A DNA stretch of 64,000 bases from JAFECT01 sp035551675 (GCA_035551675.1 DASZMV010000082.1:1-64000), one strand, 5' to 3'. Shown: positions 20,597-29,668, counted from the stretch's first letter. A program made the numbers and translations. The notes: generated from the letters alone by a model not told the origin.

Positions 20597-21058
20597 ATGC
20601 TTTCGCAGAAGACCAAGTACGCGCTCCGGGCCCTCACCTACCTCGCGTCCCAAAATGGGGCGTCCGCCTCCATTGCCGAGGTGGCGGTCGGAGCCAAGGC
20701 GCCCCGCAAGTTCCTGGAGGCCATCCTCCTGGAAATGAAACAGGCCGGGTTCGTGGAAAGCCGGCGGGGCCGGTTCGGCGGCTACGCCCTTGCCGCCGCC
20801 CCTCGCGACATCTTCTTCGCCGACGTGATCCGGGCGGTCGAGGGGCCCCTGGCGCTGGCCCCTTGCGCCTCGCGCACGGCCTATAAGCCGTGCAAGGACT
20901 GTTTCGACGTGGAAACCTGTCCGATCCGCGCCGCCCTGCTGGCCAGCCGGGACGCGGTGGCGACCGTTCTCGAGGGCTGGAGCCTGGCCTCTGCCCTGGC
21001 CGAAGGCCCCGAGGCGAGAGGATCTGAAGCTGAGATCAGTAAAACTCTATTGACCTAG
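20597..21058 (+). CDS. Rrf2-family transcriptional regulator with four cysteines
   Basis: A winged-helix repressor of the Rrf2/IscR/CymR type. The N-terminus M-L-S-Q-K-T-K-Y-A-L-R-A-L-T-Y-L-A and the wing R-R-G-R-F-G-G-Y are typical. Cysteines at about 90, 99, 102 and 108 (C-x8-C-x2-C-x5-C) could hold an Fe-S cluster or sense thiol/sulfur state. The gene lies 43 bases ahead of a TauE/SafE sulfur-compound exporter on the same strand. An imperfect palindrome overlapping its stop codon is a candidate binding site. A role in sulfur homeostasis is therefore inferred from context. Confidence 0.88.
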   Translation: MLSQKTKYALRALTYLASQNGASASIAEVAVGAKAPRKFLEAILLEMKQAGFVESRRGRFGGYALAAAPRDIFFADVIRAVEGPLALAPCASRTAYKPCKDCFDVETCPIRAALLASRDAVATVLEGWSLASALAEGPEARGSEAEISKTLLT

Positions 21059-21066
21059 TAGGAGTT
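21043..21066 (+). promoter_or_regulatory. Candidate Rrf2 operator upstream of the TauE-type gene
   Basis: AACTC at 21043-21047 and GAGTT at 21062-21066 flank a CTATTGACCTAG core, giving an imperfect palindrome over the Rrf2 stop codon. It is about 36 bases before the exporter start, a place where a repressor could block transcription. The link to the Rrf2 protein is inferred from position only. Confidence 0.4.
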
Positions 21067-21101
21067 GAGCCACAGGGTTCTCGCGGGCTGGAGCGAATTG
21101 G

Positions 21102-21881
21102 GTGGATCACGACTTCTGGGTCTTCTTGGCCGTCGGATTTTTCGCCCAGGTCGTCGAGGGCGGCATGGGCATGGCCTATGGCCTGATCTGCACCACCGCC
21201 CTGCTGACCGTCGGGGTGGCGCCCGCGACGGCGTCGGCCAGCGTGCACGTGGCCAAGATCCTGACCTCGGGCGCCTCGGCCTCATCGCATTTCAAGCACG
21301 GCAACGTCGACAAGACGCTGCTCATTGTCCTTTCGATCACCGGCTGCATCGGCGGCGCGGCCGGGGCCTATCTGATCACCGGTCTCGACCCTGGGACGGT
21401 CAAGCCGTTCGTGGTTCTCTATCTCGGCTTCATGGGTTTGCTCATTCTTTGGCGGGCGTTTCGCGGCGTCGCGGCCAATCCGATGCACTGGTGGCAGGGC
21501 TTGCCGCTCGGTTTGGTCGGCGGATTTCTCGACGGCGTCGGCGGCGGCGGCTGGGGCCCGACGGTGACGTCAACGCTCGTCGGCGCAGGCCGCGAGCCGC
21601 GCAAGGCGGTGGGTACGAGCAACGTCGCTCAGTTTTTTGTCGCCGTGGTCATCGCCGGCGCCTTCCTGGAGTCCTACCTGACCGGACGCTGGAAGAACGT
21701 GGTGGGCACGCCGCACCAGTATCTGGCGGTAGCCGGAGTGCTGATCGGCGGCCTGATCGCAGCGCCCATGGCCGGGCGGCTGGCAAAGATCCTACCGCCG
21801 CGCGTCCTGACCTGGCTTGTGGGCCTGCTCGTTGTCGGCCTCGCAATCTGGCAGACGCTGACACTCTACAAGTTTATCTAG
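21102..21881 (+). CDS. TauE/SafE-family sulfite/sulfonate exporter
   Basis: A 259-residue membrane protein with seven or eight predicted helices and the repeated Gly-rich signature of the family: F-F-A-Q-V-V-E-G-G-M-G-M-A-Y-G near the N-terminus and G-G-F-L-D-G-V-G-G-G-G-W-G-P near residue 146. The family exports small sulfur anions such as sulfite or sulfoacetate. The start is GTG at 21102 with GGAG nine bases upstream. It follows an Rrf2 regulator and overlaps a convergent GST gene by eight bases. The substrate is inferred from the family. Confidence 0.87.
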   Translation: MDHDFWVFLAVGFFAQVVEGGMGMAYGLICTTALLTVGVAPATASASVHVAKILTSGASASSHFKHGNVDKTLLIVLSITGCIGGAAGAYLITGLDPGTVKPFVVLYLGFMGLLILWRAFRGVAANPMHWWQGLPLGLVGGFLDGVGGGGWGPTVTSTLVGAGREPRKAVGTSNVAQFFVAVVIAGAFLESYLTGRWKNVVGTPHQYLAVAGVLIGGLIAAPMAGRLAKILPPRVLTWLVGLLVVGLAIWQTLTLYKFI

Positions 21882-22479
21882 GATAGGTTTCCTTGAAGCT
21901 GTCGCGCGCTTCCAGCGCGTCGCGCAGGACATGCAGCTTGGGATGCGCCGCGCGCCAGTCGAGCGACGGCAGGCGGAAGTCGAGATAGGTCGCAGCGATC
22001 GCGACCGATATCGAACCGAGATCGAAGGACGACGGGTCGGGACAGTTCGCTTCGGCCTGGTCCAGCGCGCGCATCAGGCCGCCCATCCAGAAATCCTTCC
22101 ACTGCGCCGACTGTTGCTGTTCCGGACGGCGGCTCTCCAGCACCTGCTTGACCGTCATCTCGTTCATGCCGTCGCCCAGGGTCTCAAGACGACGCACGCG
22201 CCAATGATCGGGACCCTCACGCGGCAGGAGGCGCGGATCGCCCGACAGGCTGTCGAGATAGGCGCAGATCACCGGGCTGTTGAAGAAGGTCGTCCCGTCG
22301 TCGGCCACCAGCGCCGGCACCTGGCCGATGGGATTGGCCGCCAGATGCCCCGGATCGCTCTTATACGGAAAGTCGATGGCGACCTCTTCCACCTTGGGCA
22401 GCAAGCCCTTCTCGCGAATGACGACGCGGCACTTCCGCACGAACGGCGAACCGGTGGAGAGATAGAGGCGCATGTCCAT
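21874..22479 (-). CDS. Glutathione S-transferase family protein
   Basis: The N-terminal thioredoxin fold starts M-R-L-Y-L-S-T-G-S-P-F-V-R-K-C-R and contains the cis-Pro region I-G-Q-V-P-A-L and the N-S-P-V-I block (S is the usual glutathione-binding residue) at about 47-69. A helical C-terminal domain follows (about 90-200). The start at 22479 has AGGAG five bases upstream. Length (201 aa) is normal. It resembles the YibF-like GST group. The 3' end overlaps the convergent TauE-type gene by eight bases. The substrate is unknown. Confidence 0.88.
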   Translation of the reverse strand: MDMRLYLSTGSPFVRKCRVVIREKGLLPKVEEVAIDFPYKSDPGHLAANPIGQVPALVADDGTTFFNSPVICAYLDSLSGDPRLLPREGPDHWRVRRLETLGDGMNEMTVKQVLESRRPEQQQSAQWKDFWMGGLMRALDQAEANCPDPSSFDLGSISVAIAATYLDFRLPSLDWRAAHPKLHVLRDALEARDSFKETYPR

Positions 22480-22527
22480 AGCACTCCTGAAAAGCGTAGC
22501 GCACGCCCGGCGTCTTTCTAGAGGGTG

Positions 22528-22789
22528 TTAGACATCTGGCAAGGCGGATGTACTCGGCCAAGCCCACGTCATTGTGCGCCGCGGCGATATCATCTCGACC
22601 GTCTCGGCCATCACGGCCACGAACGGCGAACCTTCGTAATCGTTACTCGTTTCACAAAATACCTTGTTGCCCGTCAGAACGAATTTGACTTTACCGCCAG
22701 GCGGTACGGGCTCGACCTCGGCCCAGGGCTCAATAACAAAGCGAAACCTCGACGTCCTTGTCGTTTGTGAAAAGGAAAGTCGTCGTCAT
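22528..22789 (-). pseudogene. Small gene coupled to ispG, broken by a +1 frameshift
   Basis: The ispG stop TGA overlaps an ATG (TGATG, 22791-22787). That frame reads M-T-T-T-F-L-F-T-N-D-K-D-V-E-V and then hits a stop after 19 codons. Removing one T from the TTT run at about 22743-22745 joins it to a second frame that stays open to TAA at 22528. The joined frame gives an 86-residue protein that includes R-F-V-I-E-P-W-A-E-V-E-P-V-P-P-G-G-K-V and F-V-L-T-G-N-K-V. The 262-base length is 87 codons plus one, as a single inserted base predicts. I do not recognise the family. It may be a recent pseudogene or a sequencing error in a homopolymer. Confidence 0.65.
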
Positions 22790-23952
22790 CACTCCGCCGC
22801 TTGGCCTACGGAGGCGGCTTGCTCCGCCTCGATCTCCGCCGCGCGCTTCTCAACCAGCTCGACGATGTGTTCGATCATTGCCGTGTTATCGAGTTTGTGG
22901 TCGGGCTTGCCCGCGACGTAGACCATGCCCGCGCCCTTGCCGCCGCCGGTGAAACCGACGTCGGTGAACAGCGCCTCGCCCGGGCCGTTCACCACGCAGC
23001 CGATGATCGACAGCGACATCGGCGTCGCGACGTGCGCCAGCCGCGCCTCCAGTTCGGTCACTGTGCTGATCACGTCGAACCCCTGACGCGCGCAGGACGG
23101 GCAGGCGATGATGTTCACGCCGCGGTGGCGCAGACCCAACACCTTGAGGATGTCGAAGCCGACCTTCACCTCTTCTACCGGATCGGCGGCCAGCGACACG
23201 CGGATGGTGTCGCCGATGCCCGCCCACAACAGCGAGCCGATGCCGACCGAGGACTTGATCGTGCCGGTGCGCAGCGGCCCGGCCTCCGTCACGCCCAGGT
23301 GCAGCGGACAGTCGATCGCTTCGGCCAGTTGCTGATAGGCGGCGACGGTGAGGAACGGGTCGGACGCCTTCACGCTGATCTTGAATTCGTGGAAGTCGTG
23401 GTCCTGCAGCACGCGCGCGTGGCTGAGCGCGCTCTCGACCATGGCCTCGGGACAGGGTTCGCCGAAGCGTTCGAGCAGGTCGCGTTCGAGCGAACCGGCG
23501 TTGACGCCGATGCGCATCGAACAGCCGTGGTCCTTGGCCGCCTGCACAACCTCGCGCACGCGCTCGCTGGAGCCGATGTTGCCGGGGTTGATGCGCAGGC
23601 ACGCGGCGCCCGCCTCGGCCGCTTCGATGGCGCGGCGGTAGTGGAAATGAATGTCGGCCACCAACGGGACCTTGGCGGCCCTGGCGATGGTCTTGAACGC
23701 CCGGGTCGAGTCCTCGTCGGGGCACGAGACGCGCACGATGTCGCAACCGGCGTCTTCCAGCGCGCGGATCTGGTCGATGGTCGCGCCGGCGTCGGCGGTG
23801 GGCGTGTTGGTCATCGACTGGACGGTAATCGGGGCGTCGCCGCCGACCTCGACCGAGCCCACGCGGATCTTACGCGACGGGCGGCGATGGATGGCCCGCC
23901 AGGGGCGGACGTGGGCGAGCTGCTCGTGGGTGGCCATGACGGGCTGGAACAT
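22789..23952 (-). CDS. ispG: 4-hydroxy-3-methylbut-2-en-1-yl diphosphate synthase IspG
   Basis: IspG converts MEcPP to HMBPP in the penultimate step of the MEP isoprenoid pathway, using a 4Fe-4S cluster. The N-terminal TIM barrel begins near residue 30 (V-G-G-D-A-P-I-T-V-Q-S-M-T-N-T) and the C-terminal cluster domain contains C-P-S-C-A-R-Q and G-C-V-V-N-G-P-G-E, which supply the cluster cysteines. Length (387 aa) is typical. It follows a RodZ-like gene by 61 bases on the same strand, and its stop codon overlaps the start of the broken small gene. Confidence 0.97.
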   Translation of the reverse strand: MFQPVMATHEQLAHVRPWRAIHRRPSRKIRVGSVEVGGDAPITVQSMTNTPTADAGATIDQIRALEDAGCDIVRVSCPDEDSTRAFKTIARAAKVPLVADIHFHYRRAIEAAEAGAACLRINPGNIGSSERVREVVQAAKDHGCSMRIGVNAGSLERDLLERFGEPCPEAMVESALSHARVLQDHDFHEFKISVKASDPFLTVAAYQQLAEAIDCPLHLGVTEAGPLRTGTIKSSVGIGSLLWAGIGDTIRVSLAADPVEEVKVGFDILKVLGLRHRGVNIIACPSCARQGFDVISTVTELEARLAHVATPMSLSIIGCVVNGPGEALFTDVGFTGGGKGAGMVYVAGKPDHKLDNTAMIEHIVELVEKRAAEIEAEQAASVGQAAE

Positions 23953-24013
23953 AGGCCTTTGCGGCCGATACCGCCACGGCCCCGAAGTCGCGGCGGCCCA
24001 AAGCCCAGGGAGA

Positions 24014-25084
24014 TCAGCCGCCGGTGTTGGCCTGGGGCGCGGCCGCCTGAACCGCGGCGGCCGCCTTGGCGGCGAGCGCCTGGGCCTGGGCGTTCAGGTT
24101 CTGCAGCGGCGTCACGGTCTGCTGCAGCGCGCCGTGGTACTCGCCGTTGAGGAACACGCTGATGGCGGCCGGATCGGAGACGTCGATCTGCAGGCCGTCG
24201 GCGCGGGGCGCGCGATAGGCTTCACCGGGGCCCAGGGTGCGACTGAACAGGATCACGTTGTCGGCCGTGCGCAGAACCAGCGACACCGGGATCGCGGCGC
24301 GGTCCTGCAGGGTCACCAGCGACTCGTCCGAAGCGGCGCCGAACACGGCGCCCTTGGGATTGAACGCGGCGCCGACCGGGATCTTCACCGCCGTTGCGGT
24401 CACCGCGCCCTGGGCCTGGTCGCCGGTCTGGTTGAGCGAGGTGAGTTCTTTCTCGATGCCCGGCGTGTAGTAGGGCGCCGGGACGTTCTGATCCTTCGGC
24501 GGCGGCAGGGGCGCACTGAGGCGGATGGCGTTGTCGCCGTCGTTGGGCGTGGCGCCGAGGGTCCACTGCTCCTTGGGCGTCGCCGCCTGGGCGAGGGCGG
24601 AGGACTCGTGTTTGGGCGCGTTCAGGGTGCGGCGCGCGACGTTCCAGACCACAACGGCGGAGATCAGCACGACGCCGGCGACGATCCAGCCAGTGTGGCG
24701 CGGCTTCACCTCGTCCAGTTCGGAGCCGACCGGCGCGCGCAGGGTCGCGGACGCGTCGGGGCATTCGGTCTTGAAGCGGTCTGCCGCGGTCTCTTCGTCC
24801 AGGCCCAGCGCGCGGGCGTAGGCGCGGACATAGCCGGTCGAGAACGGGCGCGAGGGCAGGCGGTCGTAGGCCCCCTCCTCCAGTGCGATCAGATACTGTT
24901 TGCGCACGCGGGTGGCATCGCTGAGGTCTTCGAGCGTGCGGCCGGTGGCCTCGCGGGCGGCCTTCAGGCCGGCGGCCAGGGAGGGCGCTTCGGAGAGGGA
25001 CACGGGCTGGACGTCGTCGTCCCAGGACGGCGCTATATAGGCCTCGTGGCCGTTGTCGTTATTACCTGTATCCAGCGGAGTCAT
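24014..25084 (-). CDS. RodZ-like helix-turn-helix membrane protein (DUF4115)
   Basis: A cytoplasmic HTH of the Xre/RodZ type (about residues 30-100, with L-K-A-A-R-E-A-T-G-R-T-L-E-D-L-S and Y-V-R-A-Y-A-R-A-L-G) is followed by one transmembrane helix near 135-155 (W-I-V-A-G-V-V-L-I-S-A-V-V-V-W) and a periplasmic C-terminal domain of the DUF4115 type near 240-320. RodZ links MreB to the envelope for rod shape, and this architecture is the usual one. An in-frame GTG at 25186 would add 34 residues; I prefer the ATG at 25084 because the extra segment is AT-richer and lacks gene-like content. A RodZ-like gene before ispG is a common arrangement. Confidence 0.82.
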   Translation of the reverse strand: MTPLDTGNNDNGHEAYIAPSWDDDVQPVSLSEAPSLAAGLKAAREATGRTLEDLSDATRVRKQYLIALEEGAYDRLPSRPFSTGYVRAYARALGLDEETAADRFKTECPDASATLRAPVGSELDEVKPRHTGWIVAGVVLISAVVVWNVARRTLNAPKHESSALAQAATPKEQWTLGATPNDGDNAIRLSAPLPPPKDQNVPAPYYTPGIEKELTSLNQTGDQAQGAVTATAVKIPVGAAFNPKGAVFGAASDESLVTLQDRAAIPVSLVLRTADNVILFSRTLGPGEAYRAPRADGLQIDVSDPAAISVFLNGEYHGALQQTVTPLQNLNAQAQALAAKAAAAVQAAAPQANTGG

Positions 25085-25222
25085 CGTGTCCGCTACCCCC
25101 GAACTCACTACCCGATCCGGATCAGGACCCGGACCGTTACCCCGATTACTTGCCGATGTCGTAAACAGCCCCTGTGGATAAACCATAGACCCGCCGAAGG
25201 CAACGTTTTGTTAGGATTTCTA

Positions 25223-27487
25223 TCAAAGCGCGACGTTCAATTTACGGGCCAGAGACTCGATTTCGTTCCGAATAGTTCCGTTGGAGCTGGATAGTAGATT
25301 AGCCACCCCTTTTCGAGCGGACTCGCGGTCACAGGATAGGATCATCCGCTTTACCGGCCCGATCCCGGCGGGGGGCATGGACAGCCGCTGAAAGCCCAGC
25401 GCGATCAGGACGAACGCCTCCAGCGGCCGCCCGGCCAGCTCGCCGCAGACCGAGACGGGGGTGCCGGTCTCGACCGCGGATCTTTGGATTTGATCAAGTG
25501 CGCGCAGCGCCGGGGGCGACAGGGGGTCGTACCGGTCCGATACACGCGGGTTGGTCCGGTCGGCGGCGTACATGTACTGGAACAGGTCGTTGGTCCCCAC
25601 GGAGACGAAGTCCGTGAGCGGTAAAAGCGCGTCCAGATGCCACAGCAGCGAGGGCGCCTCGACCATGGCCCCAACTCTGAGCAGGGTCGGCAGCTTGCGG
25701 CCCCGCCGCAGCGCCCACTCGCATTCCGTGTCCACCATGTCCCGGGCGGCGCGGAACTCGTCCACCGTGGCGATCAGGGGGAACATGATCCGCAGCTCGC
25801 GGCCGTTGGAGGCGGCCAGCAGGGCGCGGAGCTGCATGCGCAGCAGCGCCGGCCGGTCGAGGCCCATGCGCACCGCCCGCCAGCCCAGCGCCGGGTTCTC
25901 CTCGCGCTCGGTTTCGAGATAGGGCAGCACCTTGTCGCCGCCGAGATCCAGGGTGCGGAAGATCACCGGCCGCTCGCCCGCGGCATCCATCACCTTGGCG
26001 TAGAGCGCGGTCTGCCGATCGAGCCTCGGAAGGTCCTCGGAGACCATGAACTGGAATTCGGTGCGGAACAGGCCGATGCCCTCCGCGCCGGTGGTCGACA
26101 GGCTGTCGAGATCGACCGCGAGACCCGCGTTCATCAACAGCGTCACGCGACGGCCGTCGAGGGTGACGGCGGGCGCGTCCTTCAGCCGTTCGAACTCGGC
26201 GCGGTGCTGGACGCGGACGGCCAGGCGCGACTTGAACGCCTCGACCATGTCCGGGCGCGGACGCAGGAAGGCTTCGCCGCCTTCGCCGTCGACAATGACC
26301 TCGTCGCCTTCGGACAGACGATCGCGCACGCCGGTCAGGCGGCCCACGCAGGGGATCTGCAGCGCGCGCGCGACGATGGCGGCGTGGTTCGCGGCCGAAC
26401 CCTCTTCCAGCAAAAGGCCGCGCAGCTTGTCGCGCGGGTATTCCAACAGGTCGGCGGGACCGAGATTGCGCGCGACCAGGACCATGTCGTCGGGCAGGTC
26501 GCGCACGCCGGGCTGTTCGCCGGCGAGCACGCGCAGCAGCCGGTTGGCCAGGTCCTCGAGGTCGTGCAGCCGTTCGCGCAGGTAGGGATCGCGCGCCTGG
26601 GCGAAGCGCGCGCGGTGCTCGTTGCGCACGCGCTCGACCGCGGCCTCGGCGGTCAGACCCTGGCGCACCGCGTCCTCCAGCGAGCGGTTCCAACCGCGGT
26701 CGTGAGCGAACATGCGATAGGTTTCGAGCACCTCGAACGAGGTCCCGACCAGGCCGTGCTGGCCGTCGAGCATCTCGTCGATCTGGGTGCGCAGCGCTTC
26801 GACCGCGGCCTTCAGGCGCCGGTCTTCCGCCGCGGGATCGTCGGCGAGCAAACGTTCGGGTGCGACCGGCGCCTCGTGGAAGATGACGTGGCCCATGGCC
26901 AGGCCTTCGGCGAAACGCTGGCCCTTGACGCGTTCGGGCCGGTCGGGCGCGAGCTCGACGTCCTTCAGTTCGGCGAGGCCGACCAGTTCGCCGCCGGCCA
27001 CCATCTCGGAGAGCACCATGGCGACGATCTGAAGGTCTTCCGCCTCCTCCTCGTCGTAGACGCGCATGGCGCGGTTCTGCACCACCAGCACGCCGATGGT
27101 CCGCCCGCCGCGCAGCAGCGGCACGCCGAGAAACGAATGGAACGGATCTTCGCCCGTCTCCGGACGGTAGGAGAAGCTCGGATGGGTCGCCGCGTCGGAC
27201 AGGTTCAGGGGCGCGGCCGAGCGCGCCACCTCGCCGACCAGGCCTTCGCCGGAACGCAGGCGCGTAGTGTGCACCGCGGCCGCGCTGAGGCCGTGGGTCG
27301 CGAACAGTTCTTCTTCGCCCGACGCGCGGCGCAGATAGATGGAGCACACCTCGGCGACCATCGACTGGGCGATGATGCGCACCACCATGTCGAGGCGCGC
27401 CTGGGCGGGCCCTCCGGCGGAGAGCGCTTCGCGGATCTGGCGCAGCAGGCTGCGCGGGCCGCGGCCTCCGAGACCGCCCCCTAGCAT
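25223..27487 (-). CDS. ptsP: PTS-Ntr phosphotransferase enzyme I (PtsP)
   Basis: Enzyme I of the nitrogen PTS takes phosphate from PEP and passes it to NPr and EIIA-Ntr, a regulatory relay. An N-terminal GAF domain (residues 20-150) senses small molecules. The phosphohistidine domain (about 165-395) has its active His in G-S-A-A-N-H-A-A-I-V-A-R, and the PEP-binding barrel (about 420-740) has the catalytic Cys in V-C-G-E-L-A-G. I start it at 27487, where AGGAG precedes ATG; the longer frame runs into lysC. It lies 37 bases after lysC on the same strand, a frequent alphaproteobacterial pair. Confidence 0.95.
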   Translation of the reverse strand: MLGGGLGGRGPRSLLRQIREALSAGGPAQARLDMVVRIIAQSMVAEVCSIYLRRASGEEELFATHGLSAAAVHTTRLRSGEGLVGEVARSAAPLNLSDAATHPSFSYRPETGEDPFHSFLGVPLLRGGRTIGVLVVQNRAMRVYDEEEAEDLQIVAMVLSEMVAGGELVGLAELKDVELAPDRPERVKGQRFAEGLAMGHVIFHEAPVAPERLLADDPAAEDRRLKAAVEALRTQIDEMLDGQHGLVGTSFEVLETYRMFAHDRGWNRSLEDAVRQGLTAEAAVERVRNEHRARFAQARDPYLRERLHDLEDLANRLLRVLAGEQPGVRDLPDDMVLVARNLGPADLLEYPRDKLRGLLLEEGSAANHAAIVARALQIPCVGRLTGVRDRLSEGDEVIVDGEGGEAFLRPRPDMVEAFKSRLAVRVQHRAEFERLKDAPAVTLDGRRVTLLMNAGLAVDLDSLSTTGAEGIGLFRTEFQFMVSEDLPRLDRQTALYAKVMDAAGERPVIFRTLDLGGDKVLPYLETEREENPALGWRAVRMGLDRPALLRMQLRALLAASNGRELRIMFPLIATVDEFRAARDMVDTECEWALRRGRKLPTLLRVGAMVEAPSLLWHLDALLPLTDFVSVGTNDLFQYMYAADRTNPRVSDRYDPLSPPALRALDQIQRSAVETGTPVSVCGELAGRPLEAFVLIALGFQRLSMPPAGIGPVKRMILSCDRESARKGVANLLSSSNGTIRNEIESLARKLNVAL

Positions 27488-27524
27488 CGCGCGCTCCTGT
27501 CCGCCCGGCGCGCGTCCATGAGGA

Positions 27525-28784
27525 TCAGACCTGCTCCAGGCCGTAGGCCGCGTGCAGCGCGCGCACGGCAAGCTCGGTGTAGGCCGCGTCGATCAAGACG
27601 CTGATCTTGATCTCCGATGTCGAGATGGCCTGGATCTTCACGCCTTTGTCGGCGAGCGAGCGGAACATTGTCTCGGCGACACCCACGTGACTGCGCATGC
27701 CGACGCCGACGACGGAGATCTTCGACACCTCCTGGTCCACCCGGATCTCGTCGAAGCCCAGTTCGGACTGAGCCTGCTCCATCAGCTTCTGCGCTTTGTC
27801 GGCGTCACGGCGACCGACCGTGAAGGTCATGTGCATGGTGTCGGCGCTGCGCGCCTGGCCCTGCACGATCATGTCCACATTGACGTTGGCTTCGGCGAGG
27901 ATCGAGAACACCCGTGCGGGCATCCCCGCCTGGTCGGGCAGGCCGAGCAGGATGATCTTCGCCTCGTCCCGGCTGAACGCCACGCCGCTGACGATCCGTT
28001 TTTCCACGATCTCCTCCTCGTCGCATACCAGGGTTCCCAGAGACTTTCCGGGCCCTTCCGCTTCGCCGGGTTCGACGAAGGACGACAGCACGCGCACCGG
28101 CACCTTATGCGCCATCGCCAGCTCGACCGAGCGCGTCTGCAGAACCTTGGCGCCCAGCGACGCCATTTCCAGCATCTCTTCGTAAGAAATCTTGGCCAGG
28201 CGCCGGGCCTTGGCCTCGATCCGGGGGTCGGTGGTGTAGACGCCGTCCACGTCGGTGTAGATGTCGCATGGCGCCTTCAGCGCGGCGGCGATGGCGACCG
28301 CCGAAGTGTCGGACCCGCCGCGACCGAGGGTGGTCACCCGGCCGTCCCGCGTCACGCCCTGGAAGCCCGGGATCACGGCGATCTCGCCCGAATCCACGGC
28401 GCTCGCCAGCTTTTCCGGCGGAATATCCTCGATGCGCGCCTTGCCGTGGGCGTTGTCGGTCAGGATCGGCACCTGCCAGCCCAGCCAAGAACGCGCCTTG
28501 AGTCCCTGGTTGCGCAGGATCATGGCGAGCAGACCCGAGGTCACTTGTTCGCCGGAGGCGACCACCGCGTCATATTCGTCATCGCCGTCGAGGGTTCCCT
28601 GGGCGGCCTTGCCGGCCCCATCGGTCCAGGCGATCAGCTCATTGGTCTTGCCGGCCATGGCCGAGACCACCACCGCGACCTTCTTACCGCGCTCGACCTC
28701 GGCGGCCACGATGCGGGCGACCCGGCGCATGCGCTCGAGGTCCGCCATGGACGTCCCTCCGAACTTCATCACCAGTCGCGACAT
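27525..28784 (-). CDS. lysC: Aspartate kinase
   Basis: Aspartate kinase makes 4-phospho-aspartate, the first step toward lysine, threonine, methionine and diaminopimelate. The kinase domain starts M-S-R-L-V-M-K-F-G-G-T-S-M (start at 28784, with GGGGG seven bases upstream) and two C-terminal ACT domains lie at about 265-340 and 345-415. These allow feedback inhibition by lysine and/or threonine. Length (419 aa) is typical for monofunctional enzymes. It is divergent from ubiG. The window also carries lysA, the last step of the same pathway, 25 kb away. Confidence 0.96.
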   Translation of the reverse strand: MSRLVMKFGGTSMADLERMRRVARIVAAEVERGKKVAVVVSAMAGKTNELIAWTDGAGKAAQGTLDGDDEYDAVVASGEQVTSGLLAMILRNQGLKARSWLGWQVPILTDNAHGKARIEDIPPEKLASAVDSGEIAVIPGFQGVTRDGRVTTLGRGGSDTSAVAIAAALKAPCDIYTDVDGVYTTDPRIEAKARRLAKISYEEMLEMASLGAKVLQTRSVELAMAHKVPVRVLSSFVEPGEAEGPGKSLGTLVCDEEEIVEKRIVSGVAFSRDEAKIILLGLPDQAGMPARVFSILAEANVNVDMIVQGQARSADTMHMTFTVGRRDADKAQKLMEQAQSELGFDEIRVDQEVSKISVVGVGMRSHVGVAETMFRSLADKGVKIQAISTSEIKISVLIDAAYTELAVRALHAAYGLEQV

Positions 28785-28891
28785 CGGTTGCCCCCCTTGC
28801 AGGGCCTCGCCAGGGCGGCCTTCGCCCGCTATGTCGGACGCGCAAGTCGCGGCGTTCTTACAGAGCGGCGCGAGCGATTGAAAGGCGTGCG

Positions 28892-29668
28892 ATGGAGACC
28901 GCCTCCACCCGGTCAAATCCGGACCAGGCCCAAGGCTTCAGCGTCGATCCGGCCGAGGTCGAGCGCTTTTCGGCGCTGGCCGCCAAGTGGTGGGACGCCA
29001 AGGGCGAGTTCGCGCCGCTGCACAAGTTCAATCCGGTGAGGTTGGGCTTCATTCGGGACCAGGCGCTGGCACGCTTCGGGCGGGATGCGTCGGCCAGGCG
29101 ACCGTTCGAGGGGCTGAACCTGCTCGACATCGGCTGCGGCGGGGGACTCTTGTCCGAGCCCATGACCCGGCTGGGGTTCAAGGTGACCGGCGCCGACGCC
29201 TCGGCGCGCAACATCGGGACCGCCTCGACCCACGCGCAGGAACAGGGCCTTGCCATCGACTACCGTTGCGCCACCGCCGAGCAGTTGCTCGAGGAAGGCG
29301 TCGGCCCCTTCGACGTGGTGCTGAACATGGAGGTGATCGAGCACGTCGCCGATCCCGCCGAATACCTCAAGACCTGCGCGCGGCTGATTGCGCCCGGCGG
29401 GCTGATGATCGTCGCCACGCTCAATCGCACGCCGCGCGCCTATGCACTGGCCGTCGTCGGCGCCGAACACATTCTGCGCTGGCTGCCGCGCGGCACCCAC
29501 GACTGGAAGAAGTTCCTGAAGCCGCAGGAGCTGCGCGCCTTTCTCGACGGGGAGCCGGTCGACGTGCAGGGGCCGTTCGGCGTCAGCTACAATCCGCTGG
29601 CGGACCGCTGGTCGCTCGGGTCCGACCCGGCGGTGAACTATATGATGACGGTGACGCGGGCGGCTTAA
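28892..29668 (+). CDS. ubiG: Ubiquinone biosynthesis O-methyltransferase UbiG
   Basis: UbiG carries out both O-methylations of ubiquinone synthesis. A class I methyltransferase fold is visible with L-L-D-I-G-C-G-G-G-L-L-S near residue 77 and the post-motif N-M-E-V-I-E-H-V near 147. The N-terminal A-K-W-W-D-A-K-G-E-F-A-P-L-H-K-F-N-P-V-R block and C-terminal W-L-P-R-G-T-H-D-W-K-K-F are diagnostic for UbiG/Coq3. Length 258 aa fits. It is divergent from lysC, a common arrangement in this class. Confidence 0.96.
   Translation: METASTRSNPDQAQGFSVDPAEVERFSALAAKWWDAKGEFAPLHKFNPVRLGFIRDQALARFGRDASARRPFEGLNLLDIGCGGGLLSEPMTRLGFKVTGADASARNIGTASTHAQEQGLAIDYRCATAEQLLEEGVGPFDVVLNMEVIEHVADPAEYLKTCARLIAPGGLMIVATLNRTPRAYALAVVGAEHILRWLPRGTHDWKKFLKPQELRAFLDGEPVDVQGPFGVSYNPLADRWSLGSDPAVNYMMTVTRAA

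Noticed and set aside
22664..22952. Short plus-strand frames in the spacer between ispG and the GST gene
   Set aside because: They are antisense to the coupled small frame described on the minus strand and have no ribosome site or protein-like content.
28785..28916. 44-residue extension of aspartate kinase
   Set aside because: The usual N-terminus begins at M-S-R-L-V-M-K-F-G-G with its own ribosome site at 28784.
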